NCBI GenBank assembly: GCA_049324115.1
Contig: JBMOMN010000027.1
Span: forward strand, 24,226 to 88,225
Direction: 5' to 3'
Source of the DNA: UBA5796 sp040752455
Lineage (GTDB): Bacteria > Chloroflexota > Anaerolineae > Anaerolineales > Villigracilaceae
Length of the DNA stretch: 64,000 bases
Shown: one piece after another, positions 32,328 through 40,919 of the stretch
Layout of the letters: each line of letters opens with the position of its first letter
Numbering within the stretch: the stretch's first letter is position 1
The notes under the pieces: generated by a model
Told to the model about the DNA's origin: nothing
Seen by the model: only the letters and a program-made list of their open reading frames with translations
Database searches by the model: none
Position numbers and translations under genes: made by a program

Positions 32328-33830
32328 TTACAGGCTGCGGCTGTGCCCCATGACCGGCATGATCCACTCGTCGGAGTAGTGCTGGCTCAGGATGTCGTAG
32401 TAGAACAGGGCTTCCTTGTTGGGCAGGGTGTAGTTCCAGTCACGCTGGAAACGCTGGCGCTCCTGGCCAAAGTGCTCGTCGGGGATGGTCTCGCCGGCGC
32501 GGCGGGCGATGATGTCGGACGATCCGGCCCCTTTCGAGAACTTCATCTTCGGGCGGTGGACGATCTCGTCCGGCAGCCGGCCCTCGAAAGCCCGGCGCAG
32601 GAGGGCCTTGGCCGGATGCGAGTCGCTGTGCCGCTTCCACTCGGCGGGCAGGCTGAGCGCCAGCGCCACCGACTGTACGTCCAGGAACGGGACGCGGGCC
32701 TCCAGCCCGTGGGCCATGGACATCCGGTCGCCGCGTTGCAGGTTGGTGTTGTGCAGCGCTTCGGTGATGTAGACCAGCTCGTCTTGCAGGGCTTCCGGCT
32801 GCTCGAAACGGCTCAGGTAGCTGTACCCGGCGTAAAGTTCGTCCGCGCCTTCGCCGGTCAACATGACTTTGACTTCCTCGGCGGCCATCTTGGCCAGGAA
32901 AAAGTTGGGGATGGCGCTGCGGACCAGGGCCGGGTCGAACGATTCGAGATAGTAGATGACTTCGGGCAGGGACTCCAGCATATCCTGTTCGGTGTAGACC
33001 AGTTCGTGGTGGCGCGTGCCGAGCGTCCGGGACATCAGGCCGGCCGCGGCCAGGTCCGGGCTGCCCTCCACCCCGACGGCGAAGGAGTGGATGCCGGGCA
33101 TGTCCCGGCTGGCGAGCAGGGCGACGATGCTGCTGTCGAGGCCGCCGCTCAGGCTGACGCCGACCGGCACGTCGGCCATCAGCCGCTTGCGGACCGCCTC
33201 CGTAAGCGAGCGGCGGATCTCGGGCAGCGCCTCCGCTTCGCCGGGCAGCCGCTCGGTCACGCTCCCGTCCAGGCTGCGCTCGACGGTGTAATACTGCCTC
33301 CAGCCGCGCCGGCTGTGGAACCAGTGCCCGGCCGGGAACTCGCGCACGTCGTCACAGGCCCGCGCCAACGCCTTGACCTCGGAAGCGAAATACAGCACGT
33401 TATCCTGGAGACCGAAATAGAGCGGCTTGATGCCGAGCGGGTCACGCGCCAGGAAAAGGTCGTCCCCGGTCGAGATGGCGAAGGCGAACATCCCGTCCAG
33501 CCACTCGGCGATTTGGGGGCCGTGTTCCAGGTAGAGTTGCAGCACCACTTCGGTATCGGTGGTCGTTTTGAACGGATGCCCGGCCAGGTGACGCTGTCGC
33601 AACTTTTTGTGGTTGTAGATCTCGCCGTTCAGGCTGATCCAGCTCCGGCCCTGGCGCATGGGCTGATGCCCGCCGCCGACATCCAGGATGGCCAGGCGGG
33701 TATGGCCGAGGGTGGCGCTTTCGTTCCGGTTGACGCCGTTCCCGTCCGGGCCACGGTGTTTGAGTTGGTCCACCATTTGTTCGACTGCTTCGGACGAGGC
33801 GGACTGGTAGGCTCCTGCAATGCCACACAT
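32328..33830 (-). CDS. asnB: Asparagine synthetase, glutamine-hydrolysing
   Basis: A 500-residue two-domain enzyme forming asparagine from aspartate, glutamine and ATP. The N-terminal class II glutaminase begins at Cys2 (MCGIAGAYQ) and includes LKHRGPDGNG and LGHTRLAILD. The C-terminal synthetase has the PP-loop VSLSGGLDSSIVA and MLTGEGADELYAGY. ATG 33830 is fixed by the obligatory N-terminal cysteine and by AAAAAAGGAGAATCAACGATC upstream in shorter form (AAGGAGAA). Shorter than E. coli AsnB (554). The stop lies a few bases from the MITE-like element. Confidence 0.93.
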   Translation of the reverse strand: MCGIAGAYQSASSEAVEQMVDQLKHRGPDGNGVNRNESATLGHTRLAILDVGGGHQPMRQGRSWISLNGEIYNHKKLRQRHLAGHPFKTTTDTEVVLQLYLEHGPQIAEWLDGMFAFAISTGDDLFLARDPLGIKPLYFGLQDNVLYFASEVKALARACDDVREFPAGHWFHSRRGWRQYYTVERSLDGSVTERLPGEAEALPEIRRSLTEAVRKRLMADVPVGVSLSGGLDSSIVALLASRDMPGIHSFAVGVEGSPDLAAAGLMSRTLGTRHHELVYTEQDMLESLPEVIYYLESFDPALVRSAIPNFFLAKMAAEEVKVMLTGEGADELYAGYSYLSRFEQPEALQDELVYITEALHNTNLQRGDRMSMAHGLEARVPFLDVQSVALALSLPAEWKRHSDSHPAKALLRRAFEGRLPDEIVHRPKMKFSKGAGSSDIIARRAGETIPDEHFGQERQRFQRDWNYTLPNKEALFYYDILSQHYSDEWIMPVMGHSRSL

Positions 33831-34059
33831 GATCGTTGATTCTCCTTTTTTGGATGCAAAACGCCCGGTCCCCACCGGCAGGCAGGGTACAGGGCGCAAA
33901 GTCGTATGGATTGCATCACAATGTGATTGCAGCAAGTTGCCGTCAGTTGATCGGGCTGGAATGGGCCGGATCAGGTGTGAAGGGAACCAGACGACTCCAC
34001 GCCCGGGCAGCTTGCGGATTGGGTTGAACTCAGGTCATTCTACCATACCGGAAAAGCAG

Positions 34060-34119
34060 GTCACGTTTGACGTGACTACGGCCCCAGGACTACTGCTCCA
34101 GTCACGCTTCAAGCGTGAC
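34060..34119. repeat. Two adjacent GTCACG hairpins
   Basis: GTCACGTTTGACGTGAC (34060-34076) and GTCACGCTTCAAGCGTGAC (34101-34119) are close palindromes separated by 24 bases, directly after the stop of the phosphatase gene on the minus strand. They could terminate that gene; the paired arrangement suggests a repeat. Confidence 0.6.
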
Positions 34120-35112
34120 CTACGCGCCGATCTCTTCCAGCGCCTTGAGCGCCGCCTCGTGCAGCGCGCCGTTGGAGGCCAGCACGCCGCGGTTGTTGAG
34201 CAGCATCCGCCCCTGGGTGAAATCGAGCGGCCTGCCAGAAAGGTCGCTGATGCGGCCCCCGGCCTCCTCCAGGATGAGCGACCCGGCGGCCTGATCCCAT
34301 ATTTTTTCCCGGTAATCCGGCTGTTTGGGCGAGAGCAGGCGCAGGATGATCTCACCCTGTCCGGCGGCCATGACGGCGTACTTGGCCTGGCTGTCCATGC
34401 GGACGGGTTCGGCGGAGGTGCCCAATTTGGCGGCGAACTCGTCTATCTTGTCCGCGTCGGTGTGACCGGCCTCGAACGAGCGCATGATGCGGGCGCGGGA
34501 CGGGACGGCTGTGGGCGAGACCCTGAGCCGGGCCCACTCCCCAGGGGTTTCCAGGCTCGTCGTCCAGGTGCCTTGGCCGCGTAAGGCCAGCACCAGCGAA
34601 CCGGGGCCGTTGTGATCGGGGACGTAAGCGTTTATCAAATTCGGGCAGCCGAGCGCGCCGATCTGCACCTGTCCGTTTTCGACCAGGGCGAACGCCACCG
34701 CGTACTGGTCGCCGCGCAGGAAGCCCTTCGTCCCGTCAATCGGATCGAGGGTCCAGAAGCGGGGGGCGGATTCGGCTGAACCCAGGTCAATCCACTCGCA
34801 AACGGAATCAGGCGAAGCGTCCGGGACGAAGCGGCGGACGAAGCCGGTGATCTGGGCCAGCATGTCGGCTGAGTCGGGCGTCTGGAGCTGGGCGGACGAT
34901 TCCTCCCCGACCATGACGGCCTGCGGGAACCGGTTCGCCAGCATCTGCGAGACCAGGGCCTGGGAGGCGAAATCCGCAATCGTGACCGGGGATTTGTCGC
35001 CTTTGGTCAGGGCCGAGGTGACGGTTTCCCGCTGGACTAGGCGGACGAGTTGGGAGGCCTTTTGCACGGCCTCGACCGCGAATGCGACTTCGGGGTGGGT
35101 GAGATCAATCAT
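34120..35112 (-). CDS. 3'(2'),5'-bisphosphate nucleotidase / inositol monophosphatase family
   Basis: A 330-residue Mg2+-dependent phosphatase. The metal-site motifs are VGEESS and WTLDPIDGTKGFLRGDQYAVAF, with the second-domain IWDQAAGSLILEEAGGRISD. The GTKGFLRG and QYAVA wording matches the HAL2/CysQ branch that removes the 3'-phosphate of PAP from sulfate assimilation, rather than true inositol phosphatases. No sulfate genes are adjacent, so the symbol cysQ is not assigned. A repeat separates it from rimO upstream. Confidence 0.85.
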   Translation of the reverse strand: MIDLTHPEVAFAVEAVQKASQLVRLVQRETVTSALTKGDKSPVTIADFASQALVSQMLANRFPQAVMVGEESSAQLQTPDSADMLAQITGFVRRFVPDASPDSVCEWIDLGSAESAPRFWTLDPIDGTKGFLRGDQYAVAFALVENGQVQIGALGCPNLINAYVPDHNGPGSLVLALRGQGTWTTSLETPGEWARLRVSPTAVPSRARIMRSFEAGHTDADKIDEFAAKLGTSAEPVRMDSQAKYAVMAAGQGEIILRLLSPKQPDYREKIWDQAAGSLILEEAGGRISDLSGRPLDFTQGRMLLNNRGVLASNGALHEAALKALEEIGA

Positions 35113-35143
35113 GAAATTTCCTTGTTGGGGACAAATTTTTCGG

Positions 35144-35203
35144 GTAGGGGCGACCCGTCCTGGAAATTCAGGACAGTGGCAACCCGTGAAGGGTCGCCCT
35201 TAC
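35144..35203. repeat. Palindromic GTAGGGGCGACCC repeat (copy 1)
   Basis: Arms GTAGGGGCGACCC (35144-35156) and GGGTCGCCCTTAC (35191-35203) with a nested GTCCTGGAAATTCAGGAC hairpin. A second copy lies at 55960-56053. The family is common in Chloroflexota, from memory. Confidence 0.75.
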
Positions 35204-35210
35204 ACCTGGT

Positions 35211-36614
35211 TTACAGCGAAATCATTCTCTGGGCCGGCACGCCGGTCAGGTCGTAGGCCATGGCCCCGGTGATCTTGACCGGGACGATTTGGCCGGGTTC
35301 GAGCCGGCCTTCGACCAGTACCAGGCCGTCAATTTCGGGGGCATCGCGGTACGAGCGCCCGATCGAGATGCCGTTGTCGAAGCCTTCGACCAGCACATCG
35401 AGGGTCTGGCCCACGTAGGACTGGTTGATCTGGAGCGAGATGGCCTGCTGGCGTTCCATCAGGCGCTGGTAACGTTCCTGCTTGACCTCCGCCGGGACCG
35501 GGTCGCCGAGGGGTTCGCTGGCCGTGCCCGGCTCGAACGAGAACTGGAACGCGCCGACCCGGTCGAAGCGGATCTCCTCGATGAAGTCCATCAACGCCTG
35601 GAACTCCTCGTCCGTCTCGCCGGGGTAGCCGACGATGAATGTCGTGCGGATAGCCAAATTGTTGATCCGGGCGCGCATCTTTGCCAGGGTCTCATGCACC
35701 CACTCGATGTTCGACGGGCGGCGCATCCGGTAAAGGGTCTTGGGATGGGCGTGCTGGAGCGGCATGTCGAGGTACGGCAGGATCTGGCTGCGGGTTGCCA
35801 TGACTTCGATCAGCCGGTCGGTGACGTAGCCGGGGTAGGCGTACATGACCCGGATCCAGTCCAGACCTCCCTCACCCCTCGCCCCTCTCCCCGTGGGAGA
35901 TGGGTTGGGGTGAGGGGAATCACACACTTCATCCACCAGGCGTTCGAGCAGTTGGGCCAGGCCGTCTTTCATCCCCAGGTCGTGGCCGTAGTCGGTGGTG
36001 TCCTGGGCGATCAGGACCAGTTCGCGGATGCCGTCGTCACGTAGAATTTTGGCTTCCTCGAGGATGGTCTCGAGCGGGCGGCTGACGGCCGTCCCTTTGA
36101 TGAGCGGGATGGCGCAGAAGGCGCACGGACGGCGGCAGCCATCCGCAATTTTGAGATAGGCGCTGGCCCCGGCGATGGAGGCCCGCAGCGCGCCGCGTTC
36201 GTCCGCGCCGACGGTGAGGGCCTCGTCCGGCAGGTGGTAGAGCGGTTCGGGATGAGGGGATGAGCGTAAATCGCCCACCACCTGGAGGATGTCCATCCAG
36301 CGGCGGGTGCCGAGCACCCCGTCCACGCCGGGGACCTGGCGGGCCACGTCCGCGCCGTAGCGCTGGGTCAGGCATCCGGCTGCGATCAGCAATTGGTCGT
36401 TACGTTTGCCGTCAGCCAGTTCGCGCAGCACGGCAATCGATTCGTCCCGGGCCGGGCCGATGAATCCGCAGGTGTTGACGATCAGGACTCCCGCCTGGGA
36501 GGGTTTCTCGACCATGCGGTAGCCGTCCTCCAGCAGGAGTTGGGCCATCGAGTCCGAGTCGACGGTGTTCTTGGCGCAGCCAAGCGAGACGAGGTGGAAG
36601 GATTTTCGGGACAT
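35211..36614 (-). CDS. rimO: Ribosomal protein uS12 methylthiotransferase RimO, with in-frame repeat
   Basis: A 467-residue radical SAM methylthiotransferase that modifies an aspartate of ribosomal protein uS12. The UPF0004 domain starts FHLVSLGCAKNTVDSD; the radical SAM cysteines are C160, C164 and C167 (DGCRRPCAFCAIP); a C-terminal TRAM domain follows LEVLVEGF-like sequence. KNTVDSE/D and GxPGETDEEF (VGYPGETDEEF) fit RimO rather than MiaB. Residues about 232-252 (SPHPNPSPTGRGARGEGG) come from a palindromic repeat inserted just before the conserved WIRVMYAYP strand. Frame is kept. Confidence 0.93.
   Translation of the reverse strand: MSRKSFHLVSLGCAKNTVDSDSMAQLLLEDGYRMVEKPSQAGVLIVNTCGFIGPARDESIAVLRELADGKRNDQLLIAAGCLTQRYGADVARQVPGVDGVLGTRRWMDILQVVGDLRSSPHPEPLYHLPDEALTVGADERGALRASIAGASAYLKIADGCRRPCAFCAIPLIKGTAVSRPLETILEEAKILRDDGIRELVLIAQDTTDYGHDLGMKDGLAQLLERLVDEVCDSPHPNPSPTGRGARGEGGLDWIRVMYAYPGYVTDRLIEVMATRSQILPYLDMPLQHAHPKTLYRMRRPSNIEWVHETLAKMRARINNLAIRTTFIVGYPGETDEEFQALMDFIEEIRFDRVGAFQFSFEPGTASEPLGDPVPAEVKQERYQRLMERQQAISLQINQSYVGQTLDVLVEGFDNGISIGRSYRDAPEIDGLVLVEGRLEPGQIVPVKITGAMAYDLTGVPAQRMISL
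35867..35917 (-). repeat. In-frame CCCTCACCCC...GGGGTGAGGG palindrome in rimO
   Basis: TCCCTCACCCCTCGCCCCTC, CCCCGTGGGAGATGG, then GTTGGGGTGAGGGG form an imperfect hairpin. On the minus strand it encodes PHPNPSPTGRGARGEGG. Same family as 3456-3501 and 63888-64000. Confidence 0.8.
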
Positions 36615-36641
36615 GGGTTTTTAGTCGGTAAAACTGTAGGT

Positions 36642-36707
36642 AGACTTCGGAAGTCTTTTTAGGAGTCTTTACGATGGGAAGCTCTACCAGAGAGACTTCC
36701 GAAGTCT
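36642..36707. repeat. Paired ACTTCGGAAGT palindromes (copy A)
   Basis: AGACTTCGGAAGTCT (36642-36656) and AGACTTCCGAAGTCT (36693-36707), each self-complementary apart from its central base and complementary to each other, flank 36 bases upstream of rimO. The same core is at 42144-42181 and inside hemB. Confidence 0.7.
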
Positions 36708-36748
36708 GTATGCGCAGACCCCGATGATACCCCAGAACCTGGAAGGAT

Positions 36749-38035
36749 TCAACTGATGAGCCATTCGGAAATCGAGCGGACCTCCACCGGCACGCTGTCC
36801 AACTCAAAGCTGTCCTCGCCGCTGTCGGCCAGGATCAAGGCTTTTTCTACAGCCACAGCCCGCAGCCCATCTCTTAAGGCGCGAAGTTCGCGTTCACGCG
36901 TGGCGGGGTTGGACAGATTTTGAGTAACCTGGACGAGCAATCGCGACTCGGGGAGGTAGAAATCCACCTCGAAGCTGCCCGGCGTGGCGCAGTAATAGAT
37001 TTCTTTGGTTTGCCGGCGCAGCGCAAGGAAGACCAGATTTTCAAACAATTTCCCGGAATTCGGCGAAAAGGCGAATCCAACGGCCTGGGATAATCCGGTA
37101 TCAATGCAATATATTTTCTTGGGCGCGATCTGCTGCCGTTTGACGGAGAAGTCATAGACGTTCAGAGCGAAAACCAGCCAACTGTTTTCCAGGTAATCAA
37201 TATAATTTTTGATCGTATTGACACTGCCCAGGTGGAACTGATCTTTGAGACGGTTGAACGAAACCAGGTTGGCCGGGTTACTCATCAAATAGAACGCCAG
37301 TTCCCGGAGCGCCGTGACGGCATCCAGCCGGTAGCGCGTGGCAATATCCCTGTAGATAACGTCATCGTACAAAGTGCGCAGCAAGGGCAATTCGGGGTAA
37401 TTGAGTGCATCGGGGATTCCCCCAACTTTAAGATAGGCGTCCAGGGCGCTTTTCAGGCGGGCGGTGTCTTGAGTGGTCATACGATGGAGATCGGGGATCG
37501 GCTCGCTGCGGAATTGCAGGAATTCCTTGAACGAGAAGGGGAACAATTCAACCGGCACGTAACGACCGGTGAGACGCGTCCCCAGTTCCCGGCTGAGTAG
37601 GGAAGCATTGGAGCCGGTAATGTAAAACTTGAATCCCATATCCATAAAACGGCGGACGAAGTATTCCCAGCCTGGGATATTCTGAACCTCGTCAATGATG
37701 AAAATCTTGCGCTCACCGAAAGAGTCCAGCAATCCTTCGTAGAGATCATTGGCATCTTCGGCCTTGAAGCCGAGGAGCCGATCGTCCTCGAAGTTGACGT
37801 AGTAGAACGCATCCCTGCCGAGTTTGTGGGCCAGTTGGGCTAGCAGGGTGGACTTGCCCGCCCGGCGCAGGCCAGAGATGATGACTGCATGGGGGGTATG
37901 CGCTGCGCCCTCGACTTGGGACAATTGAGTCCGCTCGATGCCGGTATCGCGCTTCCAGAACGAATCGAACTGTTCCAGGAGCATGGCTTTGATCTGGTCA
38001 CGCGACCAGCGGGATTTCCAAATGTTTTCACTCAT
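36749..38035 (-). CDS. AAA-type ATPase with DUF4143 domain
   Basis: A 428-residue protein. The N-terminal ATPase has Walker A GLRRAGKSTLLAQ, Walker B IFIIDEVQNIPGWE and a sensor region FYITGSNASLL. The C-terminal half has the DUF4143 pattern (RLKDQFHLGSVNTIKNYIDY; then NLVFLALRRQTKEIYY and EVDFYLPE, a PD-(D/E)xK-like end). The family is widespread and often mobile or defence-related; the function is unclear. GC content is lower than neighbours. It follows an ACTTCGGAAGT repeat and has an independent upstream region. Confidence 0.82.
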   Translation of the reverse strand: MSENIWKSRWSRDQIKAMLLEQFDSFWKRDTGIERTQLSQVEGAAHTPHAVIISGLRRAGKSTLLAQLAHKLGRDAFYYVNFEDDRLLGFKAEDANDLYEGLLDSFGERKIFIIDEVQNIPGWEYFVRRFMDMGFKFYITGSNASLLSRELGTRLTGRYVPVELFPFSFKEFLQFRSEPIPDLHRMTTQDTARLKSALDAYLKVGGIPDALNYPELPLLRTLYDDVIYRDIATRYRLDAVTALRELAFYLMSNPANLVSFNRLKDQFHLGSVNTIKNYIDYLENSWLVFALNVYDFSVKRQQIAPKKIYCIDTGLSQAVGFAFSPNSGKLFENLVFLALRRQTKEIYYCATPGSFEVDFYLPESRLLVQVTQNLSNPATRERELRALRDGLRAVAVEKALILADSGEDSFELDSVPVEVRSISEWLIS

Positions 38036-38193
38036 GGCGAAATATTATACCAGAATGTTTTCATTGATGGTGAAGAATTCTCCGGGGTCGGATTTCGAAG
38101 CCTTTTGTCCCATGGAACGGGAATTCGTCTGGTCAGATTTTCAATTGAAAAAGCAAACACAGACTTGTCTTTTTCACGGTCTTGGGGCTGGCG

Positions 38194-39771
38194 CTAATCC
38201 TGCGGCTGGGGCGTGGGCGTGGGCGTGAAGATCGGCGAGGGGGTGATGCTAGGCGTGATCGTGATCGTCGGGGTGACGGTGAAGCGCGGCGTGACGGTCG
38301 CGGTCGGCGGCTCGGTCGGGGTCGGGAAGAAGACGCCGCGCACCGTGTAAATGCGGTCCACCACCTCGCCGTAAGCCCCCATCAGCCCCAGCCGGGACTG
38401 GTTGAAGATTATTTCGATAGCCGCCCCGTTGCCGGTGATCACCTCGATCTGCTCGTCGGCGTCGAAGTTGAGCGCTCCCCCGGCCACCACCCGTCCCTCG
38501 AACGCGACCTCGCCGTCCACGATCACCCGCAGGAAGGCCCGGTCGGCGATGACCAGCACCAGTTGCACCGGGGCGGCGCTGAGGGTCTCGGTCACCTCGA
38601 CGGTCGGGGAGGGTTCGTCCGGGGCGAGGGTGGGTTGGTCCGAAGCGAGGGTTGCCTGGGTGGGGGCGACCGGCAGGGTGGGTGTGAACGTGACCAGCAC
38701 CGATTCCAGGGGGTTCTCCGGCGTCGCCAGCAGCACGTCCGAGATCGAAGGGCCGGTCGGTTCGGGCGAGGGGGCCGATTGGGCCTCCAGCACCCGGTTC
38801 AGGCCCCAGATCGAAAAGGCCGCCAGCCCCACTGCCATGCCCACGCCGAAGATTAGGTCAATGCTCAGGATGCGCCGCGCCCAGAGCGGCAGGTGCCAGC
38901 GGCGGCCGTGCGGACGGGTCAGCTCGGCCAGCGGGTTGCGCTCGATGCGCTGGGCTTGCAGCCCCTCGGCAAAACGCAGCAGCAGGGCGTCGGCGTCCAG
39001 GTCGAGGAAGGCGGCGTAATTGCTGATCATGCCCCGCGCCTGCACCGGCGACGAGAGCCGGTCGAAGGCCCCGGCTTCGAGCACTTTCAGGTTATGGGCG
39101 CGCACGTGGGTGTGGCGTTCGATCTCCTCGAGGGTCAGGCTCAAGGCTTCGCGGCGTTCGCGCAACTGCGCGCCGATGGCTTGGAATATCAATTGGGATT
39201 GGAGGCCTTCCGCCGCTTCGGCCGGTTCCGCCTCGATGGGAATTTCCCCGGCTTCGACATTCTCCGGCGGCTCCTCCCCGGGACCCTCGGCCTGTTCGCC
39301 GTTACCGGCAGCGGATTCGCTGTCTGAGGCCTGGCGCGCCCACGGGAAACGGAACGGCAGCTTGAAGCGCGTCCCGGAGTCCGTTGCGGGGGCGGGGGAT
39401 CCGTCCATAGCGGGAGCAGGCTGCTCTTCGGGTTCGATCCGCTCGGGTTCGGGCGCGGGCGTTGGCCCAGGTTCGGGTTCAGGCTCCGGCTGGGGCGGGG
39501 GAGCGGCCTCGATCTTCGTCACGCTTTCGACCGGCGAGGTTGTGCCGTTGCGCTGTTCCTCCAGCAGGGAGGCGACGTCCAGCCCGAGGAAGTCGGCGTA
39601 CAGGCGCAGGAAGCCGCGCCCCTGGGCCGCCGAGGGCAGGGCAGGCCAGTCGTCGGCTTCGAGGGCGCGCAGGAACACCGCCCGGACGCGGGTGACTTCC
39701 TCCGCCTTTTCGAGGGTCAGGCGGCGGGCTTCGCGGGCAGATTTCAGGCGTTCGCCGATGGTTTGTGGCAT
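38194..39771 (-). CDS. RodZ-like membrane protein with duplicated helix-turn-helix
   Basis: A 525-residue protein with two HTH_25-type domains: residues 1-75 (IGERLKSAREARRLTLEKAE, FLRLYADFLGLD) and about 207-285 (IGAQLRERREALSLTLEEIE, ISNYAAFLDLD), joined by a Pro/Glu-rich linker. One membrane segment follows (IDLIFGVGMAVGLAAFSIWG). The periplasmic part includes a DUF4115-type domain (RAFLRVIVDGEVAFEGRV) and a Thr/Pro-rich tail. RodZ links MreB filaments to cell-wall synthesis; single HTH is the norm, so the duplication is unusual. Downstream of rplI on the same strand. Confidence 0.83.
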   Translation of the reverse strand: MPQTIGERLKSAREARRLTLEKAEEVTRVRAVFLRALEADDWPALPSAAQGRGFLRLYADFLGLDVASLLEEQRNGTTSPVESVTKIEAAPPPQPEPEPEPGPTPAPEPERIEPEEQPAPAMDGSPAPATDSGTRFKLPFRFPWARQASDSESAAGNGEQAEGPGEEPPENVEAGEIPIEAEPAEAAEGLQSQLIFQAIGAQLRERREALSLTLEEIERHTHVRAHNLKVLEAGAFDRLSSPVQARGMISNYAAFLDLDADALLLRFAEGLQAQRIERNPLAELTRPHGRRWHLPLWARRILSIDLIFGVGMAVGLAAFSIWGLNRVLEAQSAPSPEPTGPSISDVLLATPENPLESVLVTFTPTLPVAPTQATLASDQPTLAPDEPSPTVEVTETLSAAPVQLVLVIADRAFLRVIVDGEVAFEGRVVAGGALNFDADEQIEVITGNGAAIEIIFNQSRLGLMGAYGEVVDRIYTVRGVFFPTPTEPPTATVTPRFTVTPTITITPSITPSPIFTPTPTPQPQD

Positions 39772-39782
39772 GGGGTTAATCG

Positions 39783-39826
39783 AACATCACCGGTACTCCC
39801 CTGGCTGGGCGTGGACCGGTGATGTT
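39783..39826. terminator. Perfect 12-bp inverted repeat between rplI and rodZ-like gene
   Basis: AACATCACCGGT and ACCGGTGATGTT flank 20 bases. A T-run follows only on the plus strand (TTTTC), the non-coding orientation, so it may be an attenuating hairpin rather than a canonical terminator. Confidence 0.45.
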
Positions 39827-39848
39827 TTCTTCCTGAGGGTGGGGCTGT

Positions 39849-40397
39849 TTAGGCTTCGGCTTCGTCGGCGGGTTCTTCTTCGACGACTTCTTCTGCCTCG
39901 GCTTCCATGGCGGCCAGCTCTTCCATTTCGGCCAGGGCGGCTTCGACGGTTTCGCCTTCGCGATGGACGATGACCTTGATCTCCGGGACCAGGTCCATCG
40001 TCAGGCGGATCTCGACGGCGTGTTCGCCGAGGGTGCGGATGGGCTGCATGGCGACCTGCTGGCGCTTGACTTCCAGGCCGGCTTTGGCTTTGATGGCCTC
40101 GGCCACGTCCTGGGCGGTGATGGAGCCGTAGAGCTTGCCGGTTTCGCCGGCCCGCACGCCGAAGGTGAGCAGCAAGCCGGACAGTTGTTCGGCGACGCCG
40201 CTGAGTTCCTGGTTGAGGGCGGCGCGCTGGGTTGCGGCCTGTTTCTTGATCTGCTCAACCTGTTTGAGCGCGCCGGGGGTCGCCAGGACGGCCATCCCCT
40301 GCGGGAGCAGGTAGTTGCGCCCGTAGCCGTCGGCCACCCGTTTGACGTCGCCTGCGCGGCCCAGTTTGTAAACGTCTTTGATCAGTAGTACTCTCAT
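39849..40397 (-). CDS. rplI: Large-subunit ribosomal protein bL9
   Basis: A 182-residue bL9. The N-terminal rRNA-binding domain is classical (MRVLLIKDVYKLGRAGDVKR, VADGYGRNYLLPQGMA), followed by the long central helix and the C-terminal domain (LYGSITAQDVAEAI, RTLGEHAVEIRL). ATG 40397 is preferred to an in-frame TTG three codons upstream. The last 30 residues form an acidic, Glu/Ala-rich extension (MEAEAEEVVEEEPADEAEA) not present in standard 148-residue L9. No rpsF/ssb/rpsR neighbours. Confidence 0.95.
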   Translation of the reverse strand: MRVLLIKDVYKLGRAGDVKRVADGYGRNYLLPQGMAVLATPGALKQVEQIKKQAATQRAALNQELSGVAEQLSGLLLTFGVRAGETGKLYGSITAQDVAEAIKAKAGLEVKRQQVAMQPIRTLGEHAVEIRLTMDLVPEIKVIVHREGETVEAALAEMEELAAMEAEAEEVVEEEPADEAEA

Positions 40398-40537
40398 TTT
40401 TCTCAAGCCCTTTCAAGCTGGGATATGTGGAGCGAAGGGTACAACGCTCCGGCGGGTGATTTTACCAGAGAGGGGGAGGGGCGTCAATTCGAGTTTTCCG
40501 GCTTGCCAAGCATCTCAAGCCGGAGTATGATACGGCC

Positions 40538-40918
40538 ATGATGCAATGGCTGCGTTCGTTCACCTTCAAGCAAGTCGGGGTCGGGATCGCCCTGGTCATC
40601 TTTTTCCTGGCGATCGTGGATTTCAATGCCCGCCTGGACACGCTCCGGCAGCGTGAGGACGCGGTCAAGACCGTGCGGGCCGAGGCGACGGCGGTGATGC
40701 AGACCCAGATGGCCCTGCAAACCGCGGTGGCCTACGCCACCTCGGACGACGCGGCGCGCCGCTACGGGTACGAATCCGGGCAGGGGGAGGAGGGCGACCA
40801 CCTGGTCGTGCCGGTCCCCGCGCCGGGCAGCACCCCCGCAGCCCTCACCGAGCCGACGCCCGAACCCGTGCCGCCGAAGAACTGGGAAGTGTGGTGGCAG
40901 TTGTTCTTCGGGGACTGA
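40538..40918 (+). CDS. FtsB/DivIC-like single-pass protein
   Basis: A 126-residue protein: N-terminal membrane helix (VGIALVIFFLAIVDF), then a short coiled-coil-like stretch (ARLDTLRQREDAVKTVRAEATAVMQTQ written in parts: ARLDTLRQRED, VRAEATAVMQ), then a Pro-rich tail ending in WEVWWQLFFG. Size and order fit the septum-formation initiator (FtsB/DivIC) group, but similarity is weak. Divergent from rplI; its 3' end nearly meets the thioredoxin reductase gene stop (one base gap). Confidence 0.6.
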   Translation: MMQWLRSFTFKQVGVGIALVIFFLAIVDFNARLDTLRQREDAVKTVRAEATAVMQTQMALQTAVAYATSDDAARRYGYESGQGEEGDHLVVPVPAPGSTPAALTEPTPEPVPPKNWEVWWQLFFGD

Positions 40919-40919
40919 G

